Of a stretch of DNA of 64,000 nucleotides, positions 27,504 through 36,343 are shown one piece after another. The stretch covers positions 724,001 to 788,000 of the forward strand of contig NZ_JNLE01000003.1 in the NCBI RefSeq assembly GCF_000702945.1. Reading direction: 5' to 3'. The notes under the pieces were generated by a model, which saw only the letters and a list, made by a program, of their open reading frames with translations, was not told the origin of the DNA and searched no databases. Position 1 is the stretch's first letter, and the number at the start of each line of letters is the position of its first letter. The DNA comes from Clostridium sp. KNHs205 (GTDB taxonomy: Bacteria > Bacillota > Clostridia > Lachnospirales > Lachnospiraceae). The position numbers and the translations under genes were made by a program.

Positions 27504-27841
27504 CTAACCTAAAAAAGGACGCAATATCCCTGTGAGATGTAAAATTTCCACAAAACCGTTAATGTTCATTGTTACTGTTACTCCAGCCTTATTTGAAGCT
27601 AGATGAATCATCTAGGTATATATATATTTTAGAATCCTCAAAAAAGTTACTAAAAACAAAAATAAATGTCATATTGTTTCTGTCAGTAAAAAACATAAAT
27701 GAAATAAAAACTTAAACAAAGTTATGGTATATAAAACATAGATAACAAATATCGTGGCTTAGATTGATGAGAATGAGATATTAATTCTCCTAAAAATAAG
27801 GAGCATTAAATAAAATCATACAAATTGAAAGGGGATAAAAA
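27504..27841. other. Gene-free upstream region of the WXG100 gene
   Basis: AT-rich; no coding frame or hairpin of note. It contains one more TGTTACTGTTA half-site at about 27570, likely chance. Confidence 0.35.
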
Positions 27842-28141
27842 ATGGCAGGAACCATTAGAATTACACCGGAAGAACTAAGAGAAGCAGCGAATTTTATCAA
27901 ACAGAAACAGGATGCAATGACAGCAGATGCAAATGCATTGAATGCAAAAATCAATGAAATTGCAGCGAATTGGGAAGGTGCTGCTCAATCTGCATTTATC
28001 AGCGGATTTACTTACGACTTATGGCCGGTTCTGGACAAAACGATGCCTCAGATACTTACTGGAGTTCAAACGCAGTTAACGGAAACTGCAACTACGTTGG
28101 AGGAGACAGATAAGGCAATCGCTGACAGACTAAAATTATAA
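27842..28141 (+). CDS. WXG100-family (ESAT-6-like) protein, 99 aa
   Basis: A small helical-hairpin protein exported by type VII secretion, working as a substrate or as a partner of LXG-type toxins. The WEG turn (about residues 43-45, in AANWEGAAQSAF) sits between two long helices, as in the family; length fits. GAAAGGGG precedes the ATG. It is followed by a strong terminator, then the toxin operon, so it may be transcribed in excess. No EssC, EsaA or other secretion machinery is in the window. Confidence 0.93.
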   Translation: MAGTIRITPEELREAANFIKQKQDAMTADANALNAKINEIAANWEGAAQSAFISGFTYDLWPVLDKTMPQILTGVQTQLTETATTLEETDKAIADRLKL

Positions 28142-28154
28142 GAATTAAGTTGTA

Positions 28155-28216
28155 AAGAGGCTGCAGCAGGAAGGGGATGGCAACGATAAAAATCCTTTCC
28201 TACTGCAGCTTTTTTC
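28155..28216 (+). terminator. Terminator after WXG100 gene
   Basis: AGGCTGCAG, AGGAAGGGGAT pair with ATCCTTTCCT, CTGCAGCTTTTTT: a stem of about 20 bp with one bulge and six T. Confidence 0.92.
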
Positions 28217-28299
28217 AGAATTTACAATAAGACAGTATATGCTTAGACAAAGTAAAATGAAATAGAGTGGATAATAACTAAATAGGAAGGAGGTATGAG

Positions 28300-28590
28300 A
28301 TGTATTACTGGGATTCGGTTGGTGATTTTTTTCATATATCGGACAATGAACGAAAAAGAGAGGAATACAGTAAATTACTCAAATATCTAAATAAGAAGAT
28401 TCTCAAGGAGGAAGAACTCTATAACAATTTAAAAACAGGCTGTGATATGGTGTTTAGGATAATGAAAAGGACCGAAAAGAAGGAAATCCTGGCTGGGGAG
28501 TTAGTTAAAATGTATGATAATAAATTTAGTATCTGCCAGATGGATAATACAAATTTATTGGCATTGCAGCGGGGGGTGGTGAAATGGTAA
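28300..28590 (+). CDS. Small helical protein of the type VII toxin operon, 96 aa
   Basis: Not matched to a named family with certainty. It is charged and helical (SKLLKYLNKKILKEEELYNN), the pattern of small targeting partners encoded before LXG-type toxins. AAGGAGG precedes the ATG. Its last codons overlap the toxin start by seven bases, so translation is coupled. Inference from context: it binds the N-terminus of the toxin for export. Confidence 0.7.
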   Translation: MYYWDSVGDFFHISDNERKREEYSKLLKYLNKKILKEEELYNNLKTGCDMVFRIMKRTEKKEILAGELVKMYDNKFSICQMDNTNLLALQRGVVKW

Positions 28591-30212
28591 GACAACTGGG
28601 AAGAGAAATAATAGACAAATACACCTGGCTGGAGAGAGCAAATATTACCATGGGTTATTCCACTAACCTCCTCTTTGATTTCGTAGATCTGGATGATCTG
28701 TGCAAGGATATCGAAGGCGAACTGGACTCCCAATCCCTGGGGGCAGGATTCTCTTCCCAAGGGCAGCGGATCGATGAGTTCGTGGAACATAGACGTGCAT
28801 TGTTAAACTATACCAGCGACGTCTTATATGATATTGATGAATATCTGGAAAATCCACTTTATAAAGGGTTTAATAATGCCATCGATAGGATGGCTGCCAT
28901 TGATATGAGAGATGCAAAGACGGATAATACCATTGGGTTACAGGAACATACTAGTTTGTATGTGGGTGCTGGAAGGTATGATGAGGTTGGGGGAGATATG
29001 CTCTCTCTTAATCTGGAGGATTTTATAGGCAGCCGTAATAAGAATAAAAGTCTCACCAATTATCAGAAAGTAGATGATTTTGCGGATTTATTTGCAAAAG
29101 ACTATGAAGATCTGGTAAATAATGATAAAATAGACCCAAGTAAAAAGACTTTACAGGAGTATCTGGACAGCCTGGTATTAAAAGAATTTACCCATAAAAA
29201 GGACGCCCCCTTCTGGAAAGAACTATTAGAATCGTTAAGCGAGATTACTGTCGTAATTCCTATGATTGAGGCAGCAACAGGTAAAACCCTTGTAACAGGA
29301 GATTATCTAACGGGTGATGAACAAGCTTTTAAGGTAGTATCAGGGGTAGTAAGCCTGGCGACCTTAGGATATGGAGCGTATGGAGCGATAGTCACGAAAG
29401 GCGGGGGAGCGACATTCGGCAAGATTTTTGCTGCAGATATACTGGCTGAAGCGGTGTCAGGGTCAACCGTAATCGTTTGTGATAAGGCAGGAGTGCCTTC
29501 TACTGTGACGGTCGCTTTGGCGATTTTTTTAGGATCTACTACAGGAGTCATTGCGGATAAAGCATTTCTTAAAAATACACCGTTGCTTAAGAACGGAATT
29601 GAGATTGATGATACTGTAAAATACAAAAAGTATTGGGATGATGTTGCTAATGGGAAGTATGATATACCTTACGGAATGACCTCTGAGGAATATGCTCAGT
29701 ATTTGAAAGGTTTGGATAAGGTTGATAAGGCTGTTAAAGGGTCAGATGATGTAATTAAGGGTGGCAGTAAGACAAAATTAACAGAACCGATACTTGAAAA
29801 AGGAAGTAAACCTAAGGGTAATTATGAAAAAAATAGACCAGGTACCGACGGACAACCAATTATTCGTCAAAATGAAAGTGCTGATTTATTAGCTAGTGAG
29901 GGATATGATATTGAGATGCTTCCAGAGACAAAAGGGGGAAATGGTTATGGAAAAAAGCCGACATCAAATCCAGATTTTCTAATTAATGGAGAGGCTTTTG
30001 ATTGTTATTCACCAGATGGTTCGAATATAAGAAATATATGGTCAACTGTAGAACAAAAAACTATAAAACAAGCAGATAAAATTGTTTTAAATTTAGATGA
30101 TTACACGGGGTCTATTGATGAATTATATAAACAATTTAAATCGTGGGATATTGAAAATTTAAAAGAACTTTTGGTAATAAAAAATGGAAAAATAACAAGA
30201 TGGATACCCTAA
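28584..30212 (+). CDS. Type VII-type polymorphic toxin, pre-toxin TG domain and CdiA-C-like nuclease tip, 542 aa
   Basis: The N-terminal 200 residues are helical and fit an export module. IPMIEAATGKTLVTGDYLTG (about residues 219-238) is the pre-toxin TG motif, followed by glycine-rich hydrophobic segments (about 250-330). The C-terminal 120 residues resemble the CdiA C-terminal nuclease: LASEGYDIEMLPE, NPDFLINGEAFDCYSP (Asp464) and QADKIVLNLDDYTG, ending NGKITRW. Members of that fold cut tRNA; the exact target here is unknown. GGGGGGTG precedes the ATG. The tip is more AT-rich than the front, a sign of tip exchange. The next gene, 13 bp on, is the expected immunity protein. A stretch of the linker (29668-29727) is duplicated at 31180-31239. 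Confidence 0.85.
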   Translation: MVRQLGREIIDKYTWLERANITMGYSTNLLFDFVDLDDLCKDIEGELDSQSLGAGFSSQGQRIDEFVEHRRALLNYTSDVLYDIDEYLENPLYKGFNNAIDRMAAIDMRDAKTDNTIGLQEHTSLYVGAGRYDEVGGDMLSLNLEDFIGSRNKNKSLTNYQKVDDFADLFAKDYEDLVNNDKIDPSKKTLQEYLDSLVLKEFTHKKDAPFWKELLESLSEITVVIPMIEAATGKTLVTGDYLTGDEQAFKVVSGVVSLATLGYGAYGAIVTKGGGATFGKIFAADILAEAVSGSTVIVCDKAGVPSTVTVALAIFLGSTTGVIADKAFLKNTPLLKNGIEIDDTVKYKKYWDDVANGKYDIPYGMTSEEYAQYLKGLDKVDKAVKGSDDVIKGGSKTKLTEPILEKGSKPKGNYEKNRPGTDGQPIIRQNESADLLASEGYDIEMLPETKGGNGYGKKPTSNPDFLINGEAFDCYSPDGSNIRNIWSTVEQKTIKQADKIVLNLDDYTGSIDELYKQFKSWDIENLKELLVIKNGKITRWIP

Positions 30213-30225
30213 TAAGGAGGTCATA

Positions 30226-30690
30226 ATGTTTTATACATTTTATCTAGGGAAGCAAAAAGATTTTAACAGTCTAAAGGATATCATAAAAAATATTATTAAT
30301 AATATTGCTAATAATGATATGGTATTAGCAGAAGATAGCAATCATGAATTTGAAATTGATTGTGTTTGGTTTAATTTAAATGCGAGTGATAATGCAAAAG
30401 GTATTTTATTTACTAGTGAAGATTATAACATGCAACTGGAATACCTATTATGGTTTGAAATTCACTATTTAGAAAATTATTCATCTGAAAAAATAATGAT
30501 GGAAGTAATAGGGGATCTCATGAAAGTTTTAGATTGTGATTGTATTTTATTTTCAAATAATGATAAGCCTATATTGGAAAGAAAAGATAACAAAGTTACT
30601 GTTGATGATAGCAAATTGAATTCTTCAGAAAGATTTCCTTTCAAGTATATGGATATAGAATATTTGGAAGGGCATTTAGCCCAAATTTGA
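30226..30690 (+). CDS. Probable immunity protein for the adjacent toxin, 154 aa
   Basis: Acidic, AT-rich gene 13 bp after the toxin stop, with AAGGAGG before its ATG. The sequence (FYTFYLGKQKDFNSLKDIIK, LLWFEIHYLENY) is not assigned to a named immunity family with confidence, though it has the small alpha/beta character of such proteins. Position directly after a polymorphic toxin is the only argument for its role: it should bind and block the nuclease tip. It is followed at once by repeat copy A. Confidence 0.72.
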   Translation: MFYTFYLGKQKDFNSLKDIIKNIINNIANNDMVLAEDSNHEFEIDCVWFNLNASDNAKGILFTSEDYNMQLEYLLWFEIHYLENYSSEKIMMEVIGDLMKVLDCDCILFSNNDKPILERKDNKVTVDDSKLNSSERFPFKYMDIEYLEGHLAQI

Positions 30691-30712
30691 TTTTGAATAG
30701 ATATTCTTTAAT

Positions 30713-30870
30713 TATGGTTATAATTTAGGACTTCCAACAATCTAAATCTTATCTCTTAATTTAATATCATGACTCTCACGAAGTGACGTTATCCCTGACA
30801 TGAATTAAGAGACTTAGCTAAAAACTGCATTGGGTATACATCGGATTTCAAGGTGTATAATCGAAATTGG
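30713..30870 (+). repeat. Toxin-cassette downstream repeat, copy A
   Basis: Begins TATGGTTATAATTTAGGACT; about four-fifths identical to copy B at 31240-31395. It contains a hairpin, TCTCTTAATT with AATTAAGAGA, around a CTCTCACGAAGT loop segment conserved in both copies. It starts 22 bp after the immunity gene stop. Confidence 0.85.
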
Positions 30871-31179
30871 TTTTCAGAAATGTAGCAAAGTGTCTGACAA
30901 GTTTTAAATGAAATTCTAAAAAATTTGCTATGAATGCTTTACAACTAAGGGGGATAACCTGTATTCCGAAGAGGTGTATACAAAATGCCACAAAGATGTA
31001 TACAATTAAATTGTAATATTTTGTTCCTCATTATTACATGTTATGCAATAATGGAAATCTATATAAGAGATAATGATAAACAGATTTATAAAATATCTTA
31101 CAATATAAATTTGGAGGTGTTTTCAAGGTTTCTTAAATATTGGAAATACCTCTGTTTTCTGTGAGCTATTTCAAGTGAG
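30871..31179. other. Gene-free stretch between the two cassette repeats
   Basis: AT-rich, with a GAGGT..ACCTC imperfect hairpin near 31110-31155 and a repeated GTATACAA at about 30980 and 31010. No coding frame is convincing. Confidence 0.4.
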
Positions 31180-31239
31180 CTTACGGTATGACATCTGAGG
31201 AATATGTTCAGTATTTGAAAGGTTTGGATAAGGTTGATA
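31180..31239 (+). pseudogene. 60-bp fragment of a toxin linker region
   Basis: 57 of 60 bases match 29668-29727 of the toxin gene, coding YGMTSEEYVQYLKGLDKVD in the matching frame. It is joined directly to repeat copy B with no toxin tip or immunity gene between, so it is the scar of an older or deleted cassette. Confidence 0.9.
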
Positions 31240-31395
31240 TATGGTTATACTTTAGGACTTCCAACTACCTAAATCCCAGTCTCTATTCAATATCATGGCT
31301 CTCACGAAGTAACGACATCCATGATATGAATTAAGAGACTTAACAAAAAAATTTGCTTTGGGTATACGATTGGATCTTTAGGTGTAGTTCCAATA
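31240..31395 (+). repeat. Toxin-cassette downstream repeat, copy B
   Basis: Counterpart of copy A. Its hairpin is longer: TATCATGG pairs with CCATGATA next to the shared GAATTAAGAGA arm. Beyond it, 31396-31690 has no recognised feature. Confidence 0.85.
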
Positions 31396-31696
31396 TGCTC
31401 ATATAAACGTACTTTTTGTAGCAAAAAAATTTGTTGCGAAAGGTGCGTTTTATTTGCGAATTTCAAAATTAATTTTTCTCCATGAGGAGACCGAAGTATA
31501 ATTCAAAAACAGTGGGAAACACTCGAGAAGTCCAGTTTTCTGCAGGAGTTAACAGAGTGATAAGCAGTTACCTCAGACTACAGCTATTTAGGAGCACAGG
31601 TGTTATTTAAGCGTCCCAGCAAAGTTTTGTATTCCTTTATTTATAGAAAAAGAAAAACAGTTCAGAATTTTAGATGCAATAAATGCTCCTTCATAT

Positions 31697-31732
31697 ATAA
31701 AAAGCCCCATTATCCTGATCAGATAAGGGGCT
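31697..31732 (-). terminator. Terminator after Fur-family gene
   Basis: On the minus strand AGCCCCTTATC pairs with the following GATAATGGGGCT, then five T. Confidence 0.85.
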
Positions 31733-31747
31733 AAAGTTATCACAAGC

Positions 31748-32146
31748 TTAATGCTTATTTTCTGAACATTTTTTACAGAGTCCATAGAAATAGGTACTGC
31801 TGGCTTCAATGGTTCCTTCGAAGTTCTCATCTGCAGAATGAAGAAATTCTTCAACTGCCTCTGCAGGCATTGAAATATCCGCGATTGCGGAACAGTTTCT
31901 GCAGATAAAATGATAATGGGGTAAGACATTGCCATCAAAGTGATCACTGCCATTACCATAGGATACCTTTATGATAGATCCCTGTTCAACCAGAAAATTC
32001 AGATTGCGGTATACGGTTCCTAAACTGATATTCGGATATATCTTCTTGATATGGTCATATACCATATCAGCCGTAGGATGATCTTTGGTAGTAGACAAGT
32101 ATTCTTTTATAGATTCTCTTTGTCGGCTAAACTTTGTAGTTGTCAT
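31748..32146 (-). CDS. Fur-family regulator, probably PerR-like, 132 aa
   Basis: Metal-dependent repressor. The winged helix includes HPTADMVYDHIKKIYPNISL and GTVYRNLNFLVEQG (about residues 43-56); HYHFICRNC carries Cys82 and Cys85, and GLCKKC carries Cys124 and Cys127, together the structural zinc site. The first metal-sensing site uses His and Asp residues in SDHFDGN and PHYHF. The GTVYRNL helix and short length fit PerR. GGAGGT precedes the ATG. A 7-1-7 inverted repeat just upstream (32160-32174) shares a half-site with one before the reverse rubrerythrin, so autoregulation and peroxide-stress control are likely. Fur or Zur cannot be excluded by sequence alone. Confidence 0.88.
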   Translation of the reverse strand: MTTTKFSRQRESIKEYLSTTKDHPTADMVYDHIKKIYPNISLGTVYRNLNFLVEQGSIIKVSYGNGSDHFDGNVLPHYHFICRNCSAIADISMPAEAVEEFLHSADENFEGTIEASSTYFYGLCKKCSENKH

Positions 32147-32159
32147 AGCTCACCTCCAA

Positions 32160-32174
32160 TAACAATAATTATTA
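32160..32174. promoter_or_regulatory. Candidate PerR box before Fur-family gene
   Basis: TAACAATAATTATTA, a 7-1-7 inverted repeat with one mismatch, directly upstream of the ribosome binding site. Confidence 0.5.
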
Positions 32175-32209
32175 TCAATATTACCACAGATGAGCTAAAA
32201 TGTCAATAT

Positions 32210-32881
32210 TTAAAAATTCCCCCCGGCTATGAACTTATACATTAGTATAAAATGGCATACAGTACCGCCGATACAGAATAAATGAAAAATCTCGTGGGAG
32301 CCGAAATTCTTATGACGGCTGTTAAAGATAGGAAGCTTCAGCGCATATATCACACCGCCTACCGTATAGATTATTCCGCCTGCCAGCAGCCAGTTAAAAC
32401 CTTCTCTTGGCAGAGTGTTTAAAATAGGTGCAAATGCAAGTACACAGGTCCAGCCCATTGCGATGTAGATAACGGAGGATACCCATTTTGGGCAATACAC
32501 CCAGAGTGCTTTTAATAAAATTCCAAGTATAGCCATTCCCCATATAAGTATAAGGAGGGCAGTTCCTACTTTTCCTTTCAATGGAACAAGGCAGATTGGT
32601 GTATAAGTACCGGCTATTAATATAAAGATCATCATATGATCAAATTTTTTCAGGGCTCTATTGACCTTGTCAGATAAATCAAAGGTATGATATACTGTGC
32701 TTGCGGTATAGAGAAGTATCATGCTCAAGGCAAATATACCAAGCGCAATGACTCCTGTTTTATCTGGGGCTTTAGAGGCTTTGACGAGTAAGGGAAATGC
32801 GGCGAAGGCAGCCATAAGCATGCCGATAAAATGGGTAATTGCACTTCCTGGATCTTTTGGATGTTTAATAAAGTGAGCCAT
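32210..32881 (-). CDS. Hemolysin III / PAQR-family membrane protein, 223 aa
   Basis: Seven-helix membrane protein of the YqfA/hemolysin III group; the family has a predicted zinc site and a possible hydrolase role, and haemolysis is doubtful. Diagnostic parts are DPGSAITHFIGMLMA, LLYTASTVYHTF with the conserved Ser and His, KKFDHMMIFILIAGTYTPI, and GSHEIFHLFCIGGTVCHFI near the end. The ATG at 32881 follows AAGGAA; upstream in-frame ATGs overlap that site. Transcribed in the same direction as the Fur-family gene 64 bp downstream, which has its own operator-like site. Confidence 0.92.
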   Translation of the reverse strand: MAHFIKHPKDPGSAITHFIGMLMAAFAAFPLLVKASKAPDKTGVIALGIFALSMILLYTASTVYHTFDLSDKVNRALKKFDHMMIFILIAGTYTPICLVPLKGKVGTALLILIWGMAILGILLKALWVYCPKWVSSVIYIAMGWTCVLAFAPILNTLPREGFNWLLAGGIIYTVGGVIYALKLPIFNSRHKNFGSHEIFHLFCIGGTVCHFILMYKFIAGGNF

Positions 32882-33065
32882 AATAATCATTCCTTTCATA
32901 AAACGTTATTGATAGACGCGTCATGTAGTTTTCGATACTACATGTAATGTATGAATATACTATATCACGTGGTGAGAAAAAATCAAGGGGTTTTTTAAAA
33001 TTTTTTTATTTTTTATTTTGGGTGTAATAAATAGAAAGAATCACCCGGGAAAGGTTGGAACATAA

Positions 33066-33266
33066 ATGGATATTAAAGTAGGAGATGTAGTGAAATTAAA
33101 AAAACAGCACCCATGTGGAAGCTCTCTTTGGGAGGTACTTCGTATTGGCATGGATTTCCGACTGAAATGCCAAGGCTGCGGTCATCAAATTATGATACCG
33201 AGAAAACTGGTAGAAAAGAATTTACGGCAATTAATCAGAAAAGACGAAAACCAGGAGAATTTATAA
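33066..33266 (+). CDS. DUF951 family protein, 66 aa
   Basis: A short conserved Firmicutes protein of unknown function. It reads DIKVGDVVKLKKQHPCGSSL then WEVLRIGMDFRLKCQGCG and IMIPRKLVEK; the isolated Cys and the CQGC pair may bind a metal. The family is often encoded next to mechanosensitive channel or ribosomal-subunit genes elsewhere, but not here. A short gap of 300 bp with no feature follows before the MATE gene. Confidence 0.9.
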   Translation: MDIKVGDVVKLKKQHPCGSSLWEVLRIGMDFRLKCQGCGHQIMIPRKLVEKNLRQLIRKDENQENL

Positions 33267-33563
33267 CATGGGAATACATTATTGGTAGAAGATACACCAT
33301 TTCGAATAAATATAATTAGTGTTATAATATCCAGGATAATGCTTCGTTATACAGAAGACCTGAATGATTATTGTTAAACTTTCGCTGATATAAGTTCAAA
33401 AGATATGACAGTTCACCCGGGATCCAATGTTGTAAGAGAGCAGTTATAGGAAGCAGACAGTACCATAAACCTGCTTTATGCAAAAAACTATTCATATTGG
33501 GTTCAACAGATCCAAAACACGGGTGTTTACAAAGAAATATAAGAAAGTCAGCGAGGAGTAGAC

Positions 33564-34937
33564 ATGTCAAATTCAAATGTACGTAACATGACAGAGGGAA
33601 AAGAGTTCTCTCTGCTTATCAGGTTTGCCTTTCCTATGCTAATAGGAAACATATTTCAACAGTTTTATAATCTGATAGATTCTATTATTGTAGGTCATTT
33701 TGTTGGGTCCGATGCTTTAGCGGCAGCCGGAACTTCAGCGTCCCTGCATTTTTTATTCTTTTCACTATGTATTGGTATGTCAACCGGTATCGGTATATTG
33801 ATTTCCCAGTACTTTGGTGCCAATCAGGAAAAGGAAGTTAAGAAGACCATTGCGAATGCAATTTATATTATTATGACTGCCGGTATTCTTATGAGCAGTA
33901 TAAGTGTAATCTTTGCAAGGCAGATACTGGTTTTGTTAAATACGGATCCTAAAATCCTTGACGATTCGGTAGCTTTCATGCGGATCATGTGCGGAGGAAT
34001 TATTGCAGTAGCAGCATATAATGGAGTGGCAGCAATATTAAGAGCCCTTGGTGATGCCAAGACCCCTCTTATATTTCTGATTATGGCCTGCCTTCTTAAT
34101 GTGGTGTTGGATTTGCTGTTTGTCTGCGTATTCCATTGGGGTGTAAGAGGAGCAGGTATAGCAACGGTGATTTCCCAGTTTATGGCTGCGGTCACCTGCG
34201 GAATCTATGCTGTCATTAAAAATCCCTACTTCCGTATCAAAAAGCAGGATATGAAATTTGATAAATTTATCATGAAGAGAAGTATTTTAATTGGGCTTCC
34301 CGTAGCAGCACAGACGGCTTTGATTGCAGTTTCCTGCGTTATCTTACAGGGTGTTGTCAATTCCTTCGGAAAAGATGTAACAGCAGCATTTACAGCAGCC
34401 GGACGTATAGAGCAATTGGTACAGCAGCCGTTTAATTCACTGGGTGCAGCTGTTTCTACCTTTGCGGGGCAGAATATCGGTGCCAGAAAACTAGACCGGG
34501 TAAGAAAAGGCTTTAACAAGAGTGTTATTATGGTTGCCGTATTCAGCTTGTTTATGCTCGTACTGATACAGCTGACAAGCAGACCTATTATGCAGCTTTT
34601 TGTTGATAATGCAGAGGTTATCCGTATAGGCAGCAAGGCTTTAAAGATTACAAGCCTGTTCTACTTTCCTCTTGGTATGATCTATGTTGCCAGAGGTACC
34701 TTAAACGGAGCCGGCGATGCAGCATATGCCATGCTGGTTGGTCTGGTAGAGGTAATCGGAAGGGTAGGCTTTGCAGCTATATTAGTTACAATTCCTTTTA
34801 TCGGTATTTGGGGTATCTGGTATACTTCCGGTTTAACCTGGTTTATTACAGGGCTGTTCAGCGTTGTTCGCTATAAGCAGGGGAAATGGAAGAGGATGTC
34901 ACTTATTGATAAGAAAATAACGGTTATGGAAACCTAA
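33564..34937 (+). CDS. MATE-family efflux transporter, 457 aa
   Basis: Exports cationic drugs or toxins with Na+ or H+. Twelve hydrophobic segments; the N-terminal half holds AFPMLIGNIFQQFYNLIDSI and the usual VGSDALAAAGTSAS, and the repeat in the second half starts near ILIGLPVAAQTALIAVSC. Length fits the family. AGCGAGGAG precedes the ATG. It stands alone between intergenic DNA and two terminators; the substrate is unknown. Confidence 0.95.
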   Translation: MSNSNVRNMTEGKEFSLLIRFAFPMLIGNIFQQFYNLIDSIIVGHFVGSDALAAAGTSASLHFLFFSLCIGMSTGIGILISQYFGANQEKEVKKTIANAIYIIMTAGILMSSISVIFARQILVLLNTDPKILDDSVAFMRIMCGGIIAVAAYNGVAAILRALGDAKTPLIFLIMACLLNVVLDLLFVCVFHWGVRGAGIATVISQFMAAVTCGIYAVIKNPYFRIKKQDMKFDKFIMKRSILIGLPVAAQTALIAVSCVILQGVVNSFGKDVTAAFTAAGRIEQLVQQPFNSLGAAVSTFAGQNIGARKLDRVRKGFNKSVIMVAVFSLFMLVLIQLTSRPIMQLFVDNAEVIRIGSKALKITSLFYFPLGMIYVARGTLNGAGDAAYAMLVGLVEVIGRVGFAAILVTIPFIGIWGIWYTSGLTWFITGLFSVVRYKQGKWKRMSLIDKKITVMET

Positions 34938-34941
34938 TAAA

Positions 34942-35023
34942 ATACTGCCGGATTGATAAGAGGCGAAACAATTGTTCCGGGAATAAAAGTTCCAGCCTTA
35001 GCTTATCTATCCGGCAGTTTTGA
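34942..35023 (+). terminator. Long-loop terminator after MATE gene
   Basis: ACTGCCGGAT and GATAAG pair with CTTATC and ATCCGGCAGT, then TTTT; loop about 45 bases. Confidence 0.7.
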
Positions 35024-35121
35024 CTTGCGAGCAGGAGATTTCTGGCGTTAATACGGTGACTCTTATTACTATAATAAACACATTAAAAGGAATCTTTAGA
35101 GAAGTTTATCTGTATAAATTT

Positions 35122-35162
35122 AGGGGCACAAGTGTGATATAACTTGTGCCCCTACTCTTTTT
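35122..35162 (+). terminator. Second terminator, between MATE and fructokinase genes
   Basis: AGGGGCACAAGT pairs with ACTTGTGCCCCT, followed by CTCTTTTT. Confidence 0.8.
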
Positions 35163-35220
35163 AATTATTTTACAGAAGTCTTATTTTACAGAATTTTTGC
35201 TCTTTTACTAATTTAAAATC

Positions 35221-36090
35221 TTACTCAAGCTCTAATAATGCCAGTTTAATACATCCCATAATACCCTGGTCATCCTTTAAAGCTGCTGGAACAATGTAGT
35301 TGTCCATGTCATCTAAAAGAGCAGTTTTCAAATATCCATTCAGCTGTGCTTTAACCTGTTCTCTGATCAGAGGAAACAACTGCGTCTGGTGCATAACACC
35401 GCCGCCTAATACGATTCTGTGAGGGGATAGAAGCAATATGTAACCTACTAAAGCCTGTGCGATATAATATGCTTCCAGTTCCCAGGCTTTATGAGCAGGC
35501 TCCAGCTCATAAGCCTTCTTACCCCAGCGTTTCTCAATAGAAGGACCGCTTGCAAGGCTTTCCAGACAATTAGGATGATAAGGGCATACACCTTCAAAGG
35601 AATCCTCCGGATGTCTGCCTAAAGGAACATGTCCAGCTTCCGGATGCAGCATACCGTGGAGAAGCCCTCCGTTCTGATATACACCAACACCAACACCGGT
35701 ACCAATGGTAACATAGATACTGGTGCCAAGACCTCTTGTGCTGCCCCAGGTAGCTTCTCCCAGTGCGGAGCCGTTGACGTCCGTATCAAATCCTACGGGA
35801 ATGCCAAGACCTTCCTTCATGATGCCAACAATATTACAGTCAATCCAGGCTAATTTAGGTGTCGATGTAATATAACCGTAGGTCTTCGAGGTTTTGTCAG
35901 GATCAATGGGACCAAAGCAGCCAATACCAAGTGCTTCAATCTTTTTTTTCTTAAAGTAATCTATGATTTTCGGTAAGGTAATGTCAGGGGTTTCTGTTGG
36001 AATTGAGATTTGTTCCAGTATTTCACCATTTTCATTGCCGACTGCAAGCACCATTTTGGTTCCGCCGGCTTCTAAAGCACCAAGTAACAT
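35221..36090 (-). CDS. ROK-family fructokinase, 289 aa
   Basis: Phosphorylates fructose (possibly mannose) with ATP. ALEAGGTKMVLAVG (residues 5-18) is the ATP-binding phosphate-1 loop; GFDTDVNGSALGE contains the catalytic Asp of the ROK sugar site; VTIGTGVGVGVYQNGG follows, and the zinc-binding segment HPEAGHVPLGRHPED continues to GVCPYHPNCLE (His, two or three Cys), typical of ScrK/GmuE fructokinases. AGGAGG precedes the ATG. It is divergent from the esterase gene and stands alone. Given the nearby mannan genes, mannose is a possible second substrate. Confidence 0.93.
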   Translation of the reverse strand: MLLGALEAGGTKMVLAVGNENGEILEQISIPTETPDITLPKIIDYFKKKKIEALGIGCFGPIDPDKTSKTYGYITSTPKLAWIDCNIVGIMKEGLGIPVGFDTDVNGSALGEATWGSTRGLGTSIYVTIGTGVGVGVYQNGGLLHGMLHPEAGHVPLGRHPEDSFEGVCPYHPNCLESLASGPSIEKRWGKKAYELEPAHKAWELEAYYIAQALVGYILLLSPHRIVLGGGVMHQTQLFPLIREQVKAQLNGYLKTALLDDMDNYIVPAALKDDQGIMGCIKLALLELE

Positions 36091-36251
36091 AAATAGTATC
36101 CTCCGTTGTAGAAATATTTATTGTCCCTATTTTAACTTATAACGGTAAAAAAATATAGGTCAAATTATATGATTATTATAGGATTTTCTGTGTTGGTTAA
36201 ACAGTGGAGGGAAATGATTCTCCTGCAATATATTTTATTCCGGTATAACCA

Positions 36252-36280
36252 TTGAGGGTTTGATCTATTGGTGCTATAAT
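36252..36280 (+). promoter_or_regulatory. Promoter of esterase gene
   Basis: TTGAGG, 17 bp, TATAAT, about 64 bp before the start codon. Confidence 0.65.
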
Positions 36281-36343
36281 GTAGTAAATTATTGTTTATA
36301 AACTGACAGTCAGATTGGGTTAGAAAGGAAGGTATTGGTACTT

